NCBI RefSeq assembly: GCF_000427645.1 | Contig: NZ_KE386571.1 | Coordinates: 806,001 to 870,000, forward strand | Length of the DNA: 64,000 nt | From: Sphingomonas phyllosphaerae FA2 | Lineage (GTDB): Bacteria; Pseudomonadota; Alphaproteobacteria; Sphingomonadales; Sphingomonadaceae | Direction: 5' to 3' | Shown here: positions 47,805-56,056 of the stretch, one piece after another | Layout: each line of letters starts with the position of its first letter | Position numbering within the stretch: position 1 is the stretch's first letter | Notes under the pieces: generated by a model | What the model was told of the DNA's origin: nothing | Seen by the model: only the letters and a program-made list of their open reading frames with translations | Database searches by the model: none | Made by a program: the position numbers and the translations under genes

Positions 47805-48992
47805 TCAGTTCATCAGTTCGACCGCCATCGCGACGCCTTCGCCGCCACCGATGCACAGCGAGGCGACGCCGCGCTTCTGGCCGGTCGTCTGCAAGCCGCC
47901 CAGCAGGGTGGCGAGGATGCGTGCGCCCGATGCGCCGATCGGATGGCCCAGCGCGCACGCACCGCCGTTGATGTTGAGCTTCTCGTGATCGAGCGCGAGT
48001 TCCTGCATCGCGACCATCGCGACGCAGGCGAACGCCTCGTTGACTTCCCACAGATCGACGTCGCCGACCGACCACCCGGCCTTTTCGAGCGCCTTGCGCA
48101 TCGCGGGCACCGGGGCGGTGGTGAAGCGCGCGGGGGCGTGCGCGTGCGCGGCGTGGCTGACGATCCGCGCGACTGGGGTGATCCCGAGCTTTTCGGCGAC
48201 AGACAGGCGGGTCAGCACCAGCGCGGCGGCACCGTCGGAGATCGACGAGGCGTTGGCGGCGGTGACGGTGCCGTCCTTGCTGAAGGCGGGGCGCAGTGCC
48301 GGGATCTTGGCGGGATCGCTCTTGATCGGCTGTTCGTCGGTCGCGACGGTGACACTGCCCTTGCGGCCCTTCACCTCGACCGGAACGATCTCGCGGTCGA
48401 ACGCGCCCGACGCCTGCGCCTTCTGCGCACGGGTCAGCGAGGCGATCGCGAACTCGTCCTGCGCCTCGCGGGTGAACTGATATTCGCGTGCGGTGTCGTC
48501 GGCGAAAACGCCCATTGCGGTGCCGGACTGATAGGCATCCTCGAGCCCGTCGAGCGCCATATGGTCGAACAGCCGGTCATGCCCGAAGCGCGCGCCGCCA
48601 CGATGCGCCTTCGACAGATAGGGCGCGTTGGTCATGCTCTCCATGCCGCCAGCGACCAGCAGGTCGATCGAGCCCGCGCCGAGCGCCTCGGCACCGAGGA
48701 TCGCGGCCTGCATTCCCGAGCCGCAGACCTTGTTGAGCGTCGTCGCCTCGACATGCTCGCCGAGGCCGGCGAGGATCGCAGCCTGACGCGCCGGGGCCTG
48801 ACCCACGCCGGCCGAGAGGACGTTGCCCATGTAGATGCGTTCGATCGCGGCGGCGTCGACCCCGGCGCGCTCGACCGCGGCCTTCACCGCGGCGGCGCCC
48901 AGTTCGCTGGCCGACAAAGCGGCGAGACTGCCCTGCATCGAGCCCATCGGGGTGCGCGCATAGGACAGGATGACGATGGGGTCGGTAGCCAT
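47805..48992 (-). CDS. acetyl-CoA acetyltransferase (thiolase)
   Basis: A 395-aa thiolase that condenses or cleaves acetoacetyl-CoA. Nucleophile Cys90 in TTLNKVCGSGMQ, the NEAFACVAM motif, the His in NINGGACALGHPIGASGAR, and the second Cys in SLCIGGGEG. ATG 48992 gives the family start MATDPIVILSYARTPMG; an upstream extension to 49310 is antisense to the next gene. It may serve polyhydroxybutyrate synthesis or amino-acid and ketone breakdown; no pha genes are nearby to decide. Confidence 0.94.
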   Translation of the reverse strand: MATDPIVILSYARTPMGSMQGSLAALSASELGAAAVKAAVERAGVDAAAIERIYMGNVLSAGVGQAPARQAAILAGLGEHVEATTLNKVCGSGMQAAILGAEALGAGSIDLLVAGGMESMTNAPYLSKAHRGGARFGHDRLFDHMALDGLEDAYQSGTAMGVFADDTAREYQFTREAQDEFAIASLTRAQKAQASGAFDREIVPVEVKGRKGSVTVATDEQPIKSDPAKIPALRPAFSKDGTVTAANASSISDGAAALVLTRLSVAEKLGITPVARIVSHAAHAHAPARFTTAPVPAMRKALEKAGWSVGDVDLWEVNEAFACVAMVAMQELALDHEKLNINGGACALGHPIGASGARILATLLGGLQTTGQKRGVASLCIGGGEGVAMAVELMN

Positions 48993-49071
48993 GATTTCGC
49001 GGTTCCTCGCTTGATCTCGATCGGCATGTAAGCGCTCGTCCGGTGGCACGCAAACGCCTACGCATGCCTTC

Positions 49072-49320
49072 ATGCAAGCCGTTGACGAAGCGCTGAAATG
49101 GTATGCGGCGCTGAGCGGGATCGCGGCCGCGTTCATGGTGTCGCTCGATAGCGGGCGGCGCGTGACCGGATGGGGGATGGCGATCTTCGTCACGTCGTCG
49201 ATCGCGTGGATCACCGGCGCGTGGCTGACCGGCGACGAGCCGCTGGGCGTGCAGAACGGCGTGTTGCTCGGCATCAACAGCTTCGGCGTGTATCGGTACC
49301 TGATTCGCAAGCAGGGCTGA
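49072..49320 (+). CDS. small membrane protein, unknown
   Basis: An 82-aa protein with two or three hydrophobic segments (WYAALSGIAAAFMVSL, TGWGMAIFVTSSIAWITGAWL, VLLGINSFGVYRYLI). It is similar in style to short conserved sphingomonad membrane proteins. It lies 8 bases upstream of the prepilin peptidase gene and is probably co-transcribed with it. Function unknown. Confidence 0.7.
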   Translation: MQAVDEALKWYAALSGIAAAFMVSLDSGRRVTGWGMAIFVTSSIAWITGAWLTGDEPLGVQNGVLLGINSFGVYRYLIRKQG

Positions 49321-49328
49321 GACGGTGG

Positions 49329-50066
49329 ATGTGGGTGACGGCGTTTGGCGTGCTGGGTGCCATCATCGGCAGCTTTCTGGCCACGACCGCGATCCGCTGG
49401 TCACAGGGACGATCGGTAAAATACGGGCGATCGTCGTGTGACGGTTGCAGCAGAACGTTGCGTTCGAGCGAACTGGTGCCGCTGTTGTCGTGGCTGGTCG
49501 CGCGTGGGCGATGCCGGACATGCGGCGCGGGGATCGATCCGCTCCATTCACTGATCGAGGCCGGCTGCGCGCTGGTCGGCATGGCGGCAGCGCTGGTCGC
49601 TCCGCCGGCGATCGCGCTGGCGGGCGCGGCGTTCGGCTGGCTGTTGCTGCTGCTGGCGGTGATGGACGCGCGCGACTTCTGGCTGCCCGATCCGCTGGTC
49701 GCCGCGCTGGCCGTCGTTGCGGCGGCCGGGGCGTGGGTCGCGCCGCCGGCATGGCAAGAGCGGCTGATCGGCGGGGCGGGCGGTTTCGCGATGCTGTGGC
49801 TGATCGGCGCGGGCTATCGTCGGTGGCGCGGACGCGAAGGGCTGGGCGGGGGCGACCCGAAATTGTTCGGCGCGATCGGGCTGGCGCTGGGATGGCGGAT
49901 GCTGCCGGCGGTGCTGCTGGTCGCGGGGCTGGTCGGGCTCGGCTGGGTGGCGTTCCAGCGCGTGCGCGGGCGCGCGGTCGCGGCGGACGATGCGTTGCCG
50001 CTCGGCACGTTGCTGGCGATCGCGGCTTACCCGGCGTGGCTGCTCATGATAGGCATGGCGGCATGA
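49329..50066 (+). CDS. prepilin peptidase (A24 aspartic leader peptidase, PilD/GspO family)
   Basis: A 245-aa inner-membrane protease and methylase for type IV-pilin-like proteins. The N-terminal cytoplasmic loop has four Cys (CDGC 37-40, CRTC 62-65) expected to bind zinc. Catalytic Asp residues are near 113 (VMDARDFWLPD) and 176 (GGGDPKLF). About seven hydrophobic segments are seen. ATG 49329 gives the usual start MWVTAFGVLGAIIGSFLA. It overlaps the next gene (ATGA). No pilin or general secretion genes are in the window. Confidence 0.92.
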   Translation: MWVTAFGVLGAIIGSFLATTAIRWSQGRSVKYGRSSCDGCSRTLRSSELVPLLSWLVARGRCRTCGAGIDPLHSLIEAGCALVGMAAALVAPPAIALAGAAFGWLLLLLAVMDARDFWLPDPLVAALAVVAAAGAWVAPPAWQERLIGGAGGFAMLWLIGAGYRRWRGREGLGGGDPKLFGAIGLALGWRMLPAVLLVAGLVGLGWVAFQRVRGRAVAADDALPLGTLLAIAAYPAWLLMIGMAA

Positions 50067-50494
50067 AGTTCGCGTTTCTGCTGCTCGCGGCGCAGGCAGC
50101 CGCACCGATCCCCGCCATCGACGGCCTGCCGATCGGCGCGCTGCCGCAACAGGCGCTGCCAGCGCGCGGCTGTGCCGCCTATCTGTTCTCGACGGGCACG
50201 ACGCGGGCGCTGGCGGCGATGGCGACCGCCGATCCAGGGACGCTGCGTCTGTCGATCGACGGCAAGGTGATCGACCTGCCGCGCACCGGCGCGACCGGTG
50301 CGGCGACGCTGGGCCTCAACGCGGAGAGCGTCTATCGCGGCGGCGATATGGTCGCGACGGTGCAGATGACGGCCGAGATGCGGCAGAACCTGACCGAAGG
50401 GGCGGCGGTGCCGGTGGCGACGTTGCGGCTGGATCGCGAAGGGCGCGACACGGTGGTGATGCCGCTGGCCGGGCTGATCGGCTGCGCAGGATAA
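50063..50494 (+). CDS. exported protein of unknown function, coupled to prepilin peptidase
   Basis: A 143-aa protein with a short signal-like N-terminus (MKFAFLLLAAQAAA) and two Cys (ARGCAAY near 36 and the last GCAG) that could form a disulfide. The rest is beta-rich (TLRLSIDGKVIDLPRT, VATLRLDREGRDTVVMPLAGLIGC). Its ATG overlaps the peptidase stop, so it may help that system or simply be co-transcribed. No family recognised. Confidence 0.75.
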   Translation: MKFAFLLLAAQAAAPIPAIDGLPIGALPQQALPARGCAAYLFSTGTTRALAAMATADPGTLRLSIDGKVIDLPRTGATGAATLGLNAESVYRGGDMVATVQMTAEMRQNLTEGAAVPVATLRLDREGRDTVVMPLAGLIGCAG

Positions 50495-50500
50495 AGGAAA

Positions 50501-50529
50501 GCGCCCGGCGGAACGTGTCCACCGGGCGC
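50501..50529 (-). terminator. hairpin between convergent genes
   Basis: GCGCCCGG (50501-50508) pairs with CCGGGCGC (50522-50529). On the minus strand it is followed by TTTCCTTT, so it best terminates the small YdcH gene and may also serve the operon ending at 50494. Confidence 0.75.
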
Positions 50530-50542
50530 CACCTTGCTCAGC

Positions 50543-50701
50543 TTAGTGCGAGGAGGTGATTTCCTCCTTCAACCGTAGTTTCTGCTTCTTCAGATCCGCA
50601 AGCACGATCGTATCGGGCACGGGACGTTGCGACTCAGCGGCGATGCGCTGGTCGATCGTCGCATGCTTGGCCTCGAGGGCCGAGATGTGCGCAGTCTGCA
50701 T
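50543..50701 (-). CDS. YdcH family (DUF465) small protein
   Basis: A 52-aa charged helical protein: MQTAHISALEAKHATID, then LADLKKQKLRLKEEI, the DUF465 pattern (ALExxH..ID, LKKxKLxLKDEI). AAGGAG six bases before ATG 50701 fixes the start and rules out the longer frame. Function unknown. It is divergent from a second member of the same family. Confidence 0.9.
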   Translation of the reverse strand: MQTAHISALEAKHATIDQRIAAESQRPVPDTIVLADLKKQKLRLKEEITSSH

Positions 50702-50867
50702 GGCAGTCTCCTTCATGGTTGAGAGGGAAACCAAGGAAATCACGAAACGCGAGATATGTCCCGTGACTTTTGCTTGCACGCGATCATCTGCGACTTTCGT
50801 AGGACGGGTCGCGCCGCACGGGCGCGGCGGCTATGCAGGCGCGACTCAGGGGTCGGGAGTGCGGGCG

Positions 50868-51077
50868 ATGAACGACGTGGGCGATGATGCGGCGGTGGCG
50901 ACGCGGCTGGAGACGCTGCGGATCGAGCATCGCGATCTCGACGCCGCCATCGCCGCGCTGGCGGAGGGCGGCGCGTCGGACCAGCTCCAGCTGATGCGGC
51001 TGAAGAAGCGCAAGCTGCGGCTGCGCGACGAAATCGCGCAGCTGGAGGATCAGATGATCCCGGACATTATCGCCTGA
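50868..51077 (+). CDS. YdcH family (DUF465) protein, second copy
   Basis: A 69-aa helical protein. RLETLRIEHRDLDAAIAAL and LMRLKKRKLRLRDEIAQLED carry the same heptad pattern as the 52-aa protein on the other strand, with a longer N-terminus. ATG 50868 has GGGAG nine bases upstream. The pair plus DUF1465 downstream is a recurrent sphingomonad arrangement. Function unknown. Confidence 0.88.
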   Translation: MNDVGDDAAVATRLETLRIEHRDLDAAIAALAEGGASDQLQLMRLKKRKLRLRDEIAQLEDQMIPDIIA

Positions 51078-51181
51078 CGACGCGGTAAACGCCGCATTTC
51101 GGGACGGTTCGACGCAGGCGCTCGCCGCAAACGTGATGAACGCGCTTGGCGGCGATTCGGGGTCGTGGCAAAGACGCGGCT

Positions 51182-51643
51182 ATGGCCGACCACGCCCATG
51201 ACCCACGATTGCAACGCCGGCTGATCGACTCGTTCTATACCGAGGCGATGGTGCTGGCCGACGAGGCGCGGCACTATTTCGACGAGGGCGGGCGCGCCGA
51301 GCGCGAGGCGCTGCCGCCGATGGAGCGGGTGGCGTTCAGCTGCGAATCGCTGAAGGTGACGACGCGGCTGATGCACGTCATCGCGTGGCTGCTGACGCAA
51401 CGCGCGATCGCGGCGGGGGAGTTGCCGGCGACGCAGGCGCTCGACCCGGCGCGGCGGCTGGGCGCGGCCCCGACCAGCGATGCGGAGATGCTCGCGCGCT
51501 TTCCGGTGCACGCGCAGGGCGTGATCGGGAGCAGCATCGACCTGCACCGTCGCGTCGCGCTGCTGGATGCGGCGCATGCCGGTGAGATGCCGGTGGTGAG
51601 CCCGGCGCGCTCGATGCTCGACCGGCTGGCGACGGCGTTTTAG
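51182..51643 (+). CDS. DUF1465 family protein
   Basis: A 153-aa soluble, helical protein: LIDSFYTEAMVLADEARHYFDEGG, then FSCESLKVTTRLMHVIAWLLTQRAI, both typical of DUF1465, which is restricted to alphaproteobacteria. ATG 51182. It probably shares a transcript with the YdcH gene 104 bases upstream. Function unknown; regulation of the cell cycle or surface has been suggested for relatives but cannot be judged here. Confidence 0.85.
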   Translation: MADHAHDPRLQRRLIDSFYTEAMVLADEARHYFDEGGRAEREALPPMERVAFSCESLKVTTRLMHVIAWLLTQRAIAAGELPATQALDPARRLGAAPTSDAEMLARFPVHAQGVIGSSIDLHRRVALLDAAHAGEMPVVSPARSMLDRLATAF

Positions 51644-51661
51644 GGCGCGATCGCCGTTTCC

Positions 51662-51689
51662 GTCATTGCTTCGCTACGCTCGCAGTGAC
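51662..51689. repeat. family B repeat, core-deleted remnant
   Basis: Only 28 bases remain: GTCATTGC joined to TTCGCTACGCTCGCAGTGAC. This is the left tip of a family-B element fused to its right arm, as expected after deletion of the hairpin core. It lies just before the nitronate monooxygenase stop. Confidence 0.75.
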
Positions 51690-51693
51690 GTGA

Positions 51694-52650
51694 CTACAGG
51701 CCAAGCAGCCGCTCACGCGCCGCGCGATATTCGTCGGCCAGTCGGGCGACGCGCTGGGCGGCGGGGACGATCGTGTCGACCGCGCCGATCCCCTGACCCG
51801 AGCCCCAGATGTCGCGCCACGCCTTCGCCGCGCCGCCCGAGGCGAAGCTCATCGTCTTCAGGTCACCCTGCGGCAGATTGTCGGGATCGAGCCCGGCGGC
51901 GACGATCGAGGCGCGCAGGTAATTGCCGTGGACGCCGGTGAACAGGTCCGAATAGACGATGTCGGCGGCGCGCCCGTCGACGATCGCCTGCTTGTAGCGC
52001 GCGTCGGCATTCGCCTCGTCGGTGGCGATGAACGCCGAGCCGATATAGGCAAAGTCCGCGCCCATCGCCTGCGCCGCCAGCACCGCGTCGCCGCTGGCGA
52101 TCGCACCCGACAAGGCGAGCGGGCCGTCGAACCAGGTGCGGATCTCCTGCACCAAGGCGAAGGGCGACAGTCGTCCGGCATGGCCGCCGGCACCCGCCGC
52201 GACCGCGATCAGCCCGTCGGCGCCCTTCTCGATCGCCTTGCGCGCGAAGCGATCGTCGATGACGTCGTGGAGCGTGATCCCGCCCCAGCCGTGCACCGCC
52301 TGATTGAGTTCCTCGCGCGCGCCCAGCGAGGTGATCGTGATCGGCACCTTCCACTTGGCGCAGACCGCGAGATCGGCCTCCAGCCGGTCGTTCGATTTGT
52401 GGACGATCTGGTTGACCGCGAAGGGCGCGGCGGGCGCATCGGGGTGCGCGCGATCGTGTGCGGCGAGTTCCTCGGTAATGCGGTGGAGCCATTCGTCTAG
52501 CATCGCCGCGGGGCGCGCGTTGAGCGCGGGGAACGAGCCGATGATTCCCGCCTTGCATTGCGCGATCACCAGATCCGGATTGGAGATGATGAACAGCGGC
52601 GAGCCGATGACGGGCAGGCGCAGGCGCGACAGGAGCGGGGGGATCGACAT
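51694..52650 (-). CDS. nitronate monooxygenase family flavoprotein
   Basis: A 318-aa FMN-dependent TIM-barrel enzyme (2-nitropropane dioxygenase family), which oxidises toxic alkyl nitronates. Motifs: LPVIGSPLFIISNPDLVIAQCKAGIIGSFPALNARP, ALREARG-like loop TITSLGAREELN, GADGLIAVAAGAGGHAGRLSPFALVQEI (GGHxG, catalytic/FMN), GADFAYIGSAFIATDEANA. ATG 52650 gives the usual start MSIPPLLSRLRLPVIGSP. Related proteins include enoyl reductases, so the reaction is probable, not certain. Confidence 0.9.
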   Translation of the reverse strand: MSIPPLLSRLRLPVIGSPLFIISNPDLVIAQCKAGIIGSFPALNARPAAMLDEWLHRITEELAAHDRAHPDAPAAPFAVNQIVHKSNDRLEADLAVCAKWKVPITITSLGAREELNQAVHGWGGITLHDVIDDRFARKAIEKGADGLIAVAAGAGGHAGRLSPFALVQEIRTWFDGPLALSGAIASGDAVLAAQAMGADFAYIGSAFIATDEANADARYKQAIVDGRAADIVYSDLFTGVHGNYLRASIVAAGLDPDNLPQGDLKTMSFASGGAAKAWRDIWGSGQGIGAVDTIVPAAQRVARLADEYRAARERLLGL

Positions 52651-52725
52651 GCCCGCGACTATGTGGGGCGGGCAGGGGTGTGGCAAGATTGACGCCACGT
52701 CAGGTGGCGCGGGTTTTTCCAACGC

Positions 52726-52820
52726 CGTCATTTCCCCGCAGGCGGAAATCTAGAAGCGCAGTTTTGTCGATAGAAGCGACAGGGCAGGGGTTCTGGATTC
52801 CCGCTTTCGCGGGAATGACG
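52726..52820. repeat. dispersed palindromic repeat, family C, copy 4 (diverged)
   Basis: Left CGTCATTTCCCCGCAGGCGG, right CCCGCTTTCGCGGGAATGACG with TTCTGGATT inside. It is more diverged than copies 2, 3 and 5. It lies eight bases from the end of the carbonic-anhydrase-like gene. Confidence 0.8.
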
Positions 52821-52827
52821 GAAGGGT

Positions 52828-53352
52828 TTACTCCACGCGCTCCAGCCCGTCGGCCGCCGCGCGGGCGTTGGCGACATAGTGTGCCGCAGACATCCTGAGC
52901 CCTGCGATCGTCGCATCATCCAGCTCGCGAACGACGCGCGCCGGGCTGCCGACGATCAGCGAGCGCGGCGGGAAGACCTTGCCTTCGGTGACCAGCGCGC
53001 CGGCGCCGACGATGCAATCCGCGCCGATCACCGCGCGGTTGAGGACGATCGCGCCCATGCCGATCAGTACCCGGTCGCCGATCGTGCAGCCGTGGAGCAC
53101 CGCATGATGGCCGATCGTGCACTCGGTGCCGATCGTTAGCGGTGCGCCGGGATCGGAGTGGAGCATCGCGCCTTCCTGTACGTTGCTGTGCGCGCCGACG
53201 GTGATCGTGGTGTTGTCACCGCGGATCACCGCGCCGAACCAGACGCCGACCTCGTCGCCCAGCACGACATCGCCGATCACATCGGCGCTCGGCGCGACCC
53301 AGGCGGAGGGCGCGCGGGTCGGGCGCTGACCCTTGAAGGCATAGAGCGGCAT
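52828..53352 (-). CDS. gamma-carbonic anhydrase family protein (left-handed beta helix)
   Basis: A 174-aa protein of hexapeptide repeats. DEVGVWFGAVIRGDNTTITVGAHSNVQEGAMLHSDPGAPLTIGTECTIGHHAVLHGCTIGDRVLIGMGAIV contains three His residues in the metal-binding positions (MLHSD, IGHHAVLHG). Start MPLYAFKGQ at 53352. Relatives (YrdA/CaiE/PaaY) hydrolyse CO2 or thioesters; which one applies is not known. Confidence 0.92.
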   Translation of the reverse strand: MPLYAFKGQRPTRAPSAWVAPSADVIGDVVLGDEVGVWFGAVIRGDNTTITVGAHSNVQEGAMLHSDPGAPLTIGTECTIGHHAVLHGCTIGDRVLIGMGAIVLNRAVIGADCIVGAGALVTEGKVFPPRSLIVGSPARVVRELDDATIAGLRMSAAHYVANARAAADGLERVE

Positions 53353-53440
53353 CGCTTCTCTCCCTGCTGTCCCGTCGCGATACATGGACGCCGACGGTCG
53401 GTGGTAGCCGAAGTCGTAAACGGCGCGTTAAGACCTGACT

Positions 53441-53608
53441 ATGCAACGCCGACTGGTCCTGACGAACGAGGGTGCGCGACACCCCTTCCGCCGCACCCTG
53501 CCGCCGCCCCCCGCCACGACGGCGGCGCAGGCGGGGGATCATGACGTGCGGCTGTTCCTGCTGAGCTTCGCCGCGTTCTTCATCACCTTTTCAACGATGA
53601 TCTTCTAA
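53441..53608 (+). CDS. 55-aa single-helix membrane protein, probable
   Basis: A short open frame starting MQRRLVLTNEGARHPFRRTLP, with a Pro/Ala linker and one C-terminal hydrophobic helix (LFLLSFAAFFITFSTMIF) ending at the stop. The basic N-terminus and single tail helix suggest a tail-anchored inner-membrane peptide. It stands between two minus-strand genes, with its stop five bases from the MFS stop. I do not see a strong ribosome-binding site. Function unknown. Confidence 0.5.
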   Translation: MQRRLVLTNEGARHPFRRTLPPPPATTAAQAGDHDVRLFLLSFAAFFITFSTMIF

Positions 53609-53612
53609 CCGC

Positions 53613-54908
53613 TTAATCGCAGGCGCGGTGCAGGCGCTGCGCGATCAGGGCCGAGATCACGCACATCCCGGCCACCACCAGCAACAATTGCGACGGGGTG
53701 ACGCCGAGTGCGGTGATCCCCGCGACGGCGATCGACCCGAACGTCATCGCGCCGGCGTTGACGACATTGTTCGCGGCGACGGTGCGCGCGGTATGGTCCT
53801 TGGTGACGGTGGTCGTCAGGAACGCATAGAGCGGCACGACGAACATACCACCGAAGATCGCGACGCCCAGCAGCGCGAGCAGCACCGGCACCGCATGCGG
53901 CTGTCGAATGAACGACGCCATGTCGAAGAGGTGCCCGGCGGGCGCCGGGGTCCACAGCCCGACCACCCACCAGAAAGCGAGCACCGCCAGCCCCATCGCG
54001 ATCACCGACGCGGGCGAGAAGCGCGCGGAGATCTGTCCGCGGAGCATCAGGTTGATGACCACGGACCCGATCGCGACCCCGATCGAGAAGACCGCGAGCA
54101 CGAGGCTGGCGACGCTGGCATCGGCGGTCAGCATATTCTTCACCAGCGGCGGGAAGACGATGATGAGCACCGATCCGATCGTCCAGAAGAAGCTGATCGC
54201 GCAGATCGCGAGGAACAGCCGCGGGATGTGCATCGTCTCGGCGATCAACCGCCACGAGGCGCGGACCGGATTATAGTCCAGCACCAGCTTCGGCCCCAGC
54301 CGCGGCGCGGGCGGCACCGCGCGCGCGGTCATCCAGCCGAGCAGCGCGACCGCCAGCGTCAGCACGGTGACCAGCAAGGGCGATTTGTAGACGAAGCCGG
54401 CGAGGATCGTGCCGAGCAGGATCGACAGATACGTCCCCGCCTCGACCAAACCGGTGCCGCCGAGCACGTCCTCTTCATCCAGATGCTGCGGCAAGATCGC
54501 ATATTTGATCGGGCCGAAGAACGTCGAGTGGACGCCGAGGCCGGTGACCGCGGCGAGCATCAGCACCAGCGGCAGCGTGACCGCCCCGGTGCGCGCCAGC
54601 ATCAGCCCCGCGCCGCCGACGGCCATGATCGCGATCTCGACCGTCTTCACCAGCCGGATGATCCGCGCCTTGTCGCTCGAATCGGCGAGTTGCCCCGACA
54701 GGGCGGACAGGATGAAGAACGGCAGGATGAACAGCGCCGCGGTCAGCGCGTTGAAGAAGCTCTCCTGCGTTTCGTCGGCGAAGATCTCATAGGTGGCGAA
54801 CAGCACCATCGAGGTCTTGAAGAGGTTATCGTTGAAGGCGCCGAGAAATTGGGTGGTGAACAGCGGCAGGAAGCGCCGCCGCTTGAGAAGCCCGAGGGCA
54901 TTGATCAT
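53613..54908 (-). CDS. MFS transporter, LplT-like (lysophospholipid or related)
   Basis: A 431-aa, 12-helix permease. The N-terminus LGLLKRRRFLPLFTTQFLGAFNDNLFKTSMVLFATYEIF and VHSTFFGPIKYAILPQHLDEEDVLGGTGLVEAGTYLSILLGTILAG are the hallmarks of LplT, which flips lysophospholipid inward in other bacteria, often together with an acyltransferase (Aas). No acyltransferase domain is fused or adjacent, but pgsA (phospholipid synthesis) is divergent from it. ATG 54908 is chosen over 55034, which runs through the divergent promoter. Confidence 0.9.
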   Translation of the reverse strand: MINALGLLKRRRFLPLFTTQFLGAFNDNLFKTSMVLFATYEIFADETQESFFNALTAALFILPFFILSALSGQLADSSDKARIIRLVKTVEIAIMAVGGAGLMLARTGAVTLPLVLMLAAVTGLGVHSTFFGPIKYAILPQHLDEEDVLGGTGLVEAGTYLSILLGTILAGFVYKSPLLVTVLTLAVALLGWMTARAVPPAPRLGPKLVLDYNPVRASWRLIAETMHIPRLFLAICAISFFWTIGSVLIIVFPPLVKNMLTADASVASLVLAVFSIGVAIGSVVINLMLRGQISARFSPASVIAMGLAVLAFWWVVGLWTPAPAGHLFDMASFIRQPHAVPVLLALLGVAIFGGMFVVPLYAFLTTTVTKDHTARTVAANNVVNAGAMTFGSIAVAGITALGVTPSQLLLVVAGMCVISALIAQRLHRACD

Positions 54909-55036
54909 GACGCGGGACCGGGCCCCCGGATAGTTGGCAATTCGCCGAGCCATAGCGGCTGGGCCGCTGCGATCCAACGGCGATTTTCGCGCGACTGGCG
55001 CTTGCGCTGCCCGCCCCGCGGGTCCACGTCGCACCC

Positions 55037-55603
55037 ATGCTGTCCCTGCCCAACATCCTGACGCTGTCGCGGATCGTCGCGGTGCCGCTGCTGGTGGCGT
55101 TTCTCTGGTGGCCGAGTTGGCGGTTCGGGTTCGGGGTCGCGTTCGGCCTGTACTGCCTGATGGGGATCACCGATTATTTCGACGGTTACCTCGCGCGTGC
55201 GCAGGGGACGGTGTCGAAGCTGGGGGTGTTCCTCGATCCGATCGCCGACAAGATCATGGTCGCGGCGGTGATCCTGATGCTGGTGGGTACGCGGCACGAC
55301 GATGTCGCGGCGATCACCGGGGTGCATATTATCGCGGCTTTGGTGATCCTGTTGCGCGAGATTGCAGTGAGCGGGTTGCGCGAGTTTCTGGCCGGGTTGC
55401 AGGTGTCGCTGCCGGTGTCGCGGCTGGCGAAGTGGAAGACGACGTTGCAGCTCGTCTCGCTGGGCGGGCTGATCCTGTCGGGCGCGCTGCCGGGTGAGGC
55501 GTGGATCAAGGTCGCGAGCCTTGCCAGCCTGTGGGGGGCGGCGGCGCTGACGATCGTGACCGGCTGGGATTACCTGCGGGTCGGTTTGAAGCATATGGAT
55601 TGA
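55037..55603 (+). CDS. pgsA: CDP-diacylglycerol-glycerol-3-phosphate 3-phosphatidyltransferase
   Basis: A 188-aa inner-membrane enzyme that makes phosphatidylglycerol phosphate. The CDP-alcohol phosphotransferase motif is present: DYFDGYLARAQGTVSKLGVFLDPIADKIM (DG-x2-AR-x8-G-x3-D-x3-D). About five helices. Start MLSLPNILTLSRI is standard. The divergent LplT-like gene fits a phospholipid theme. A long repeat follows. Confidence 0.95.
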   Translation: MLSLPNILTLSRIVAVPLLVAFLWWPSWRFGFGVAFGLYCLMGITDYFDGYLARAQGTVSKLGVFLDPIADKIMVAAVILMLVGTRHDDVAAITGVHIIAALVILLREIAVSGLREFLAGLQVSLPVSRLAKWKTTLQLVSLGGLILSGALPGEAWIKVASLASLWGAAALTIVTGWDYLRVGLKHMD

Positions 55604-55617
55604 CGGAGCCGGCTTCT

Positions 55618-55788
55618 CCTCCGTTCGTCCTGAGGAGAGGCTGAGCTTGTCGAAGCCTCGTCTCGAAGGACCCGTGCTTCGAGACGATGATCGGGTCGGA
55701 TCGTCCCCCGGACGATCCTGAACATGCCGGGGGCATGTTCGCCCGATCATTTCGACTTCGCTCAATGCCTCCTCAGCACGAACGGAGG
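55618..55788. repeat. long imperfect palindrome, family E
   Basis: A 171-base element. The ends are CCTCCGTTCGTCCTGAGGAG and CCTCAGCACGAACGGAGG, with inner mirrors GAGCTTGTCGAAG / CTTCGCTC and GATGATCGGG / CCCGATCAT. The ends with GAGCTTGTCGAAGC are widespread in sphingomonad and other alphaproteobacterial intergenic elements. It fills the whole pgsA-moaD gap. Confidence 0.8.
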
Positions 55789-55804
55789 CGGATCAGGAAC
55801 GCGT

Positions 55805-56056
55805 ATGAAATTGTTGTATTTCGCTTGGGTGCGTGAACGGATCGGACTTGCCGAAGAGGACGTGACACCACCCGCCACCGTCGCCACCGTCGCCGATCTG
55901 GTCGCGTGGCTCGCCCCGCGCAGCCCCGGGCATGCCGCCGCCTTCACCGATCCGGCGCGCTTGCGCGCGGCGGTGGATCAGGCGTTCGTGCCGCTCGAGA
56001 CGCCGATCGCGGGGGTGCGCGAGGTGGCGATCTTTCCGCCGGTGACGGGCGGATGA
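55805..56056 (+). CDS. moaD: molybdopterin synthase sulfur carrier subunit
   Basis: An 83-aa ubiquitin-like sulfur carrier that ends in Gly-Gly (PPVTGG), where the thiocarboxylate forms. Start MKLLYFAWVRERIGLAEEDV, typical of MoaD. It overlaps moaE (ATGA). The two subunits together convert cyclic pyranopterin monophosphate to molybdopterin. Confidence 0.95.
   Translation: MKLLYFAWVRERIGLAEEDVTPPATVATVADLVAWLAPRSPGHAAAFTDPARLRAAVDQAFVPLETPIAGVREVAIFPPVTGG

Noticed and set aside
53628..55061. Plus-strand 477-codon frame opposite the LplT-like gene
   Set aside because: Composition is dominated by Arg, Gln, Asp and His with no domain. The MFS protein on the other strand has all expected helices and motifs.
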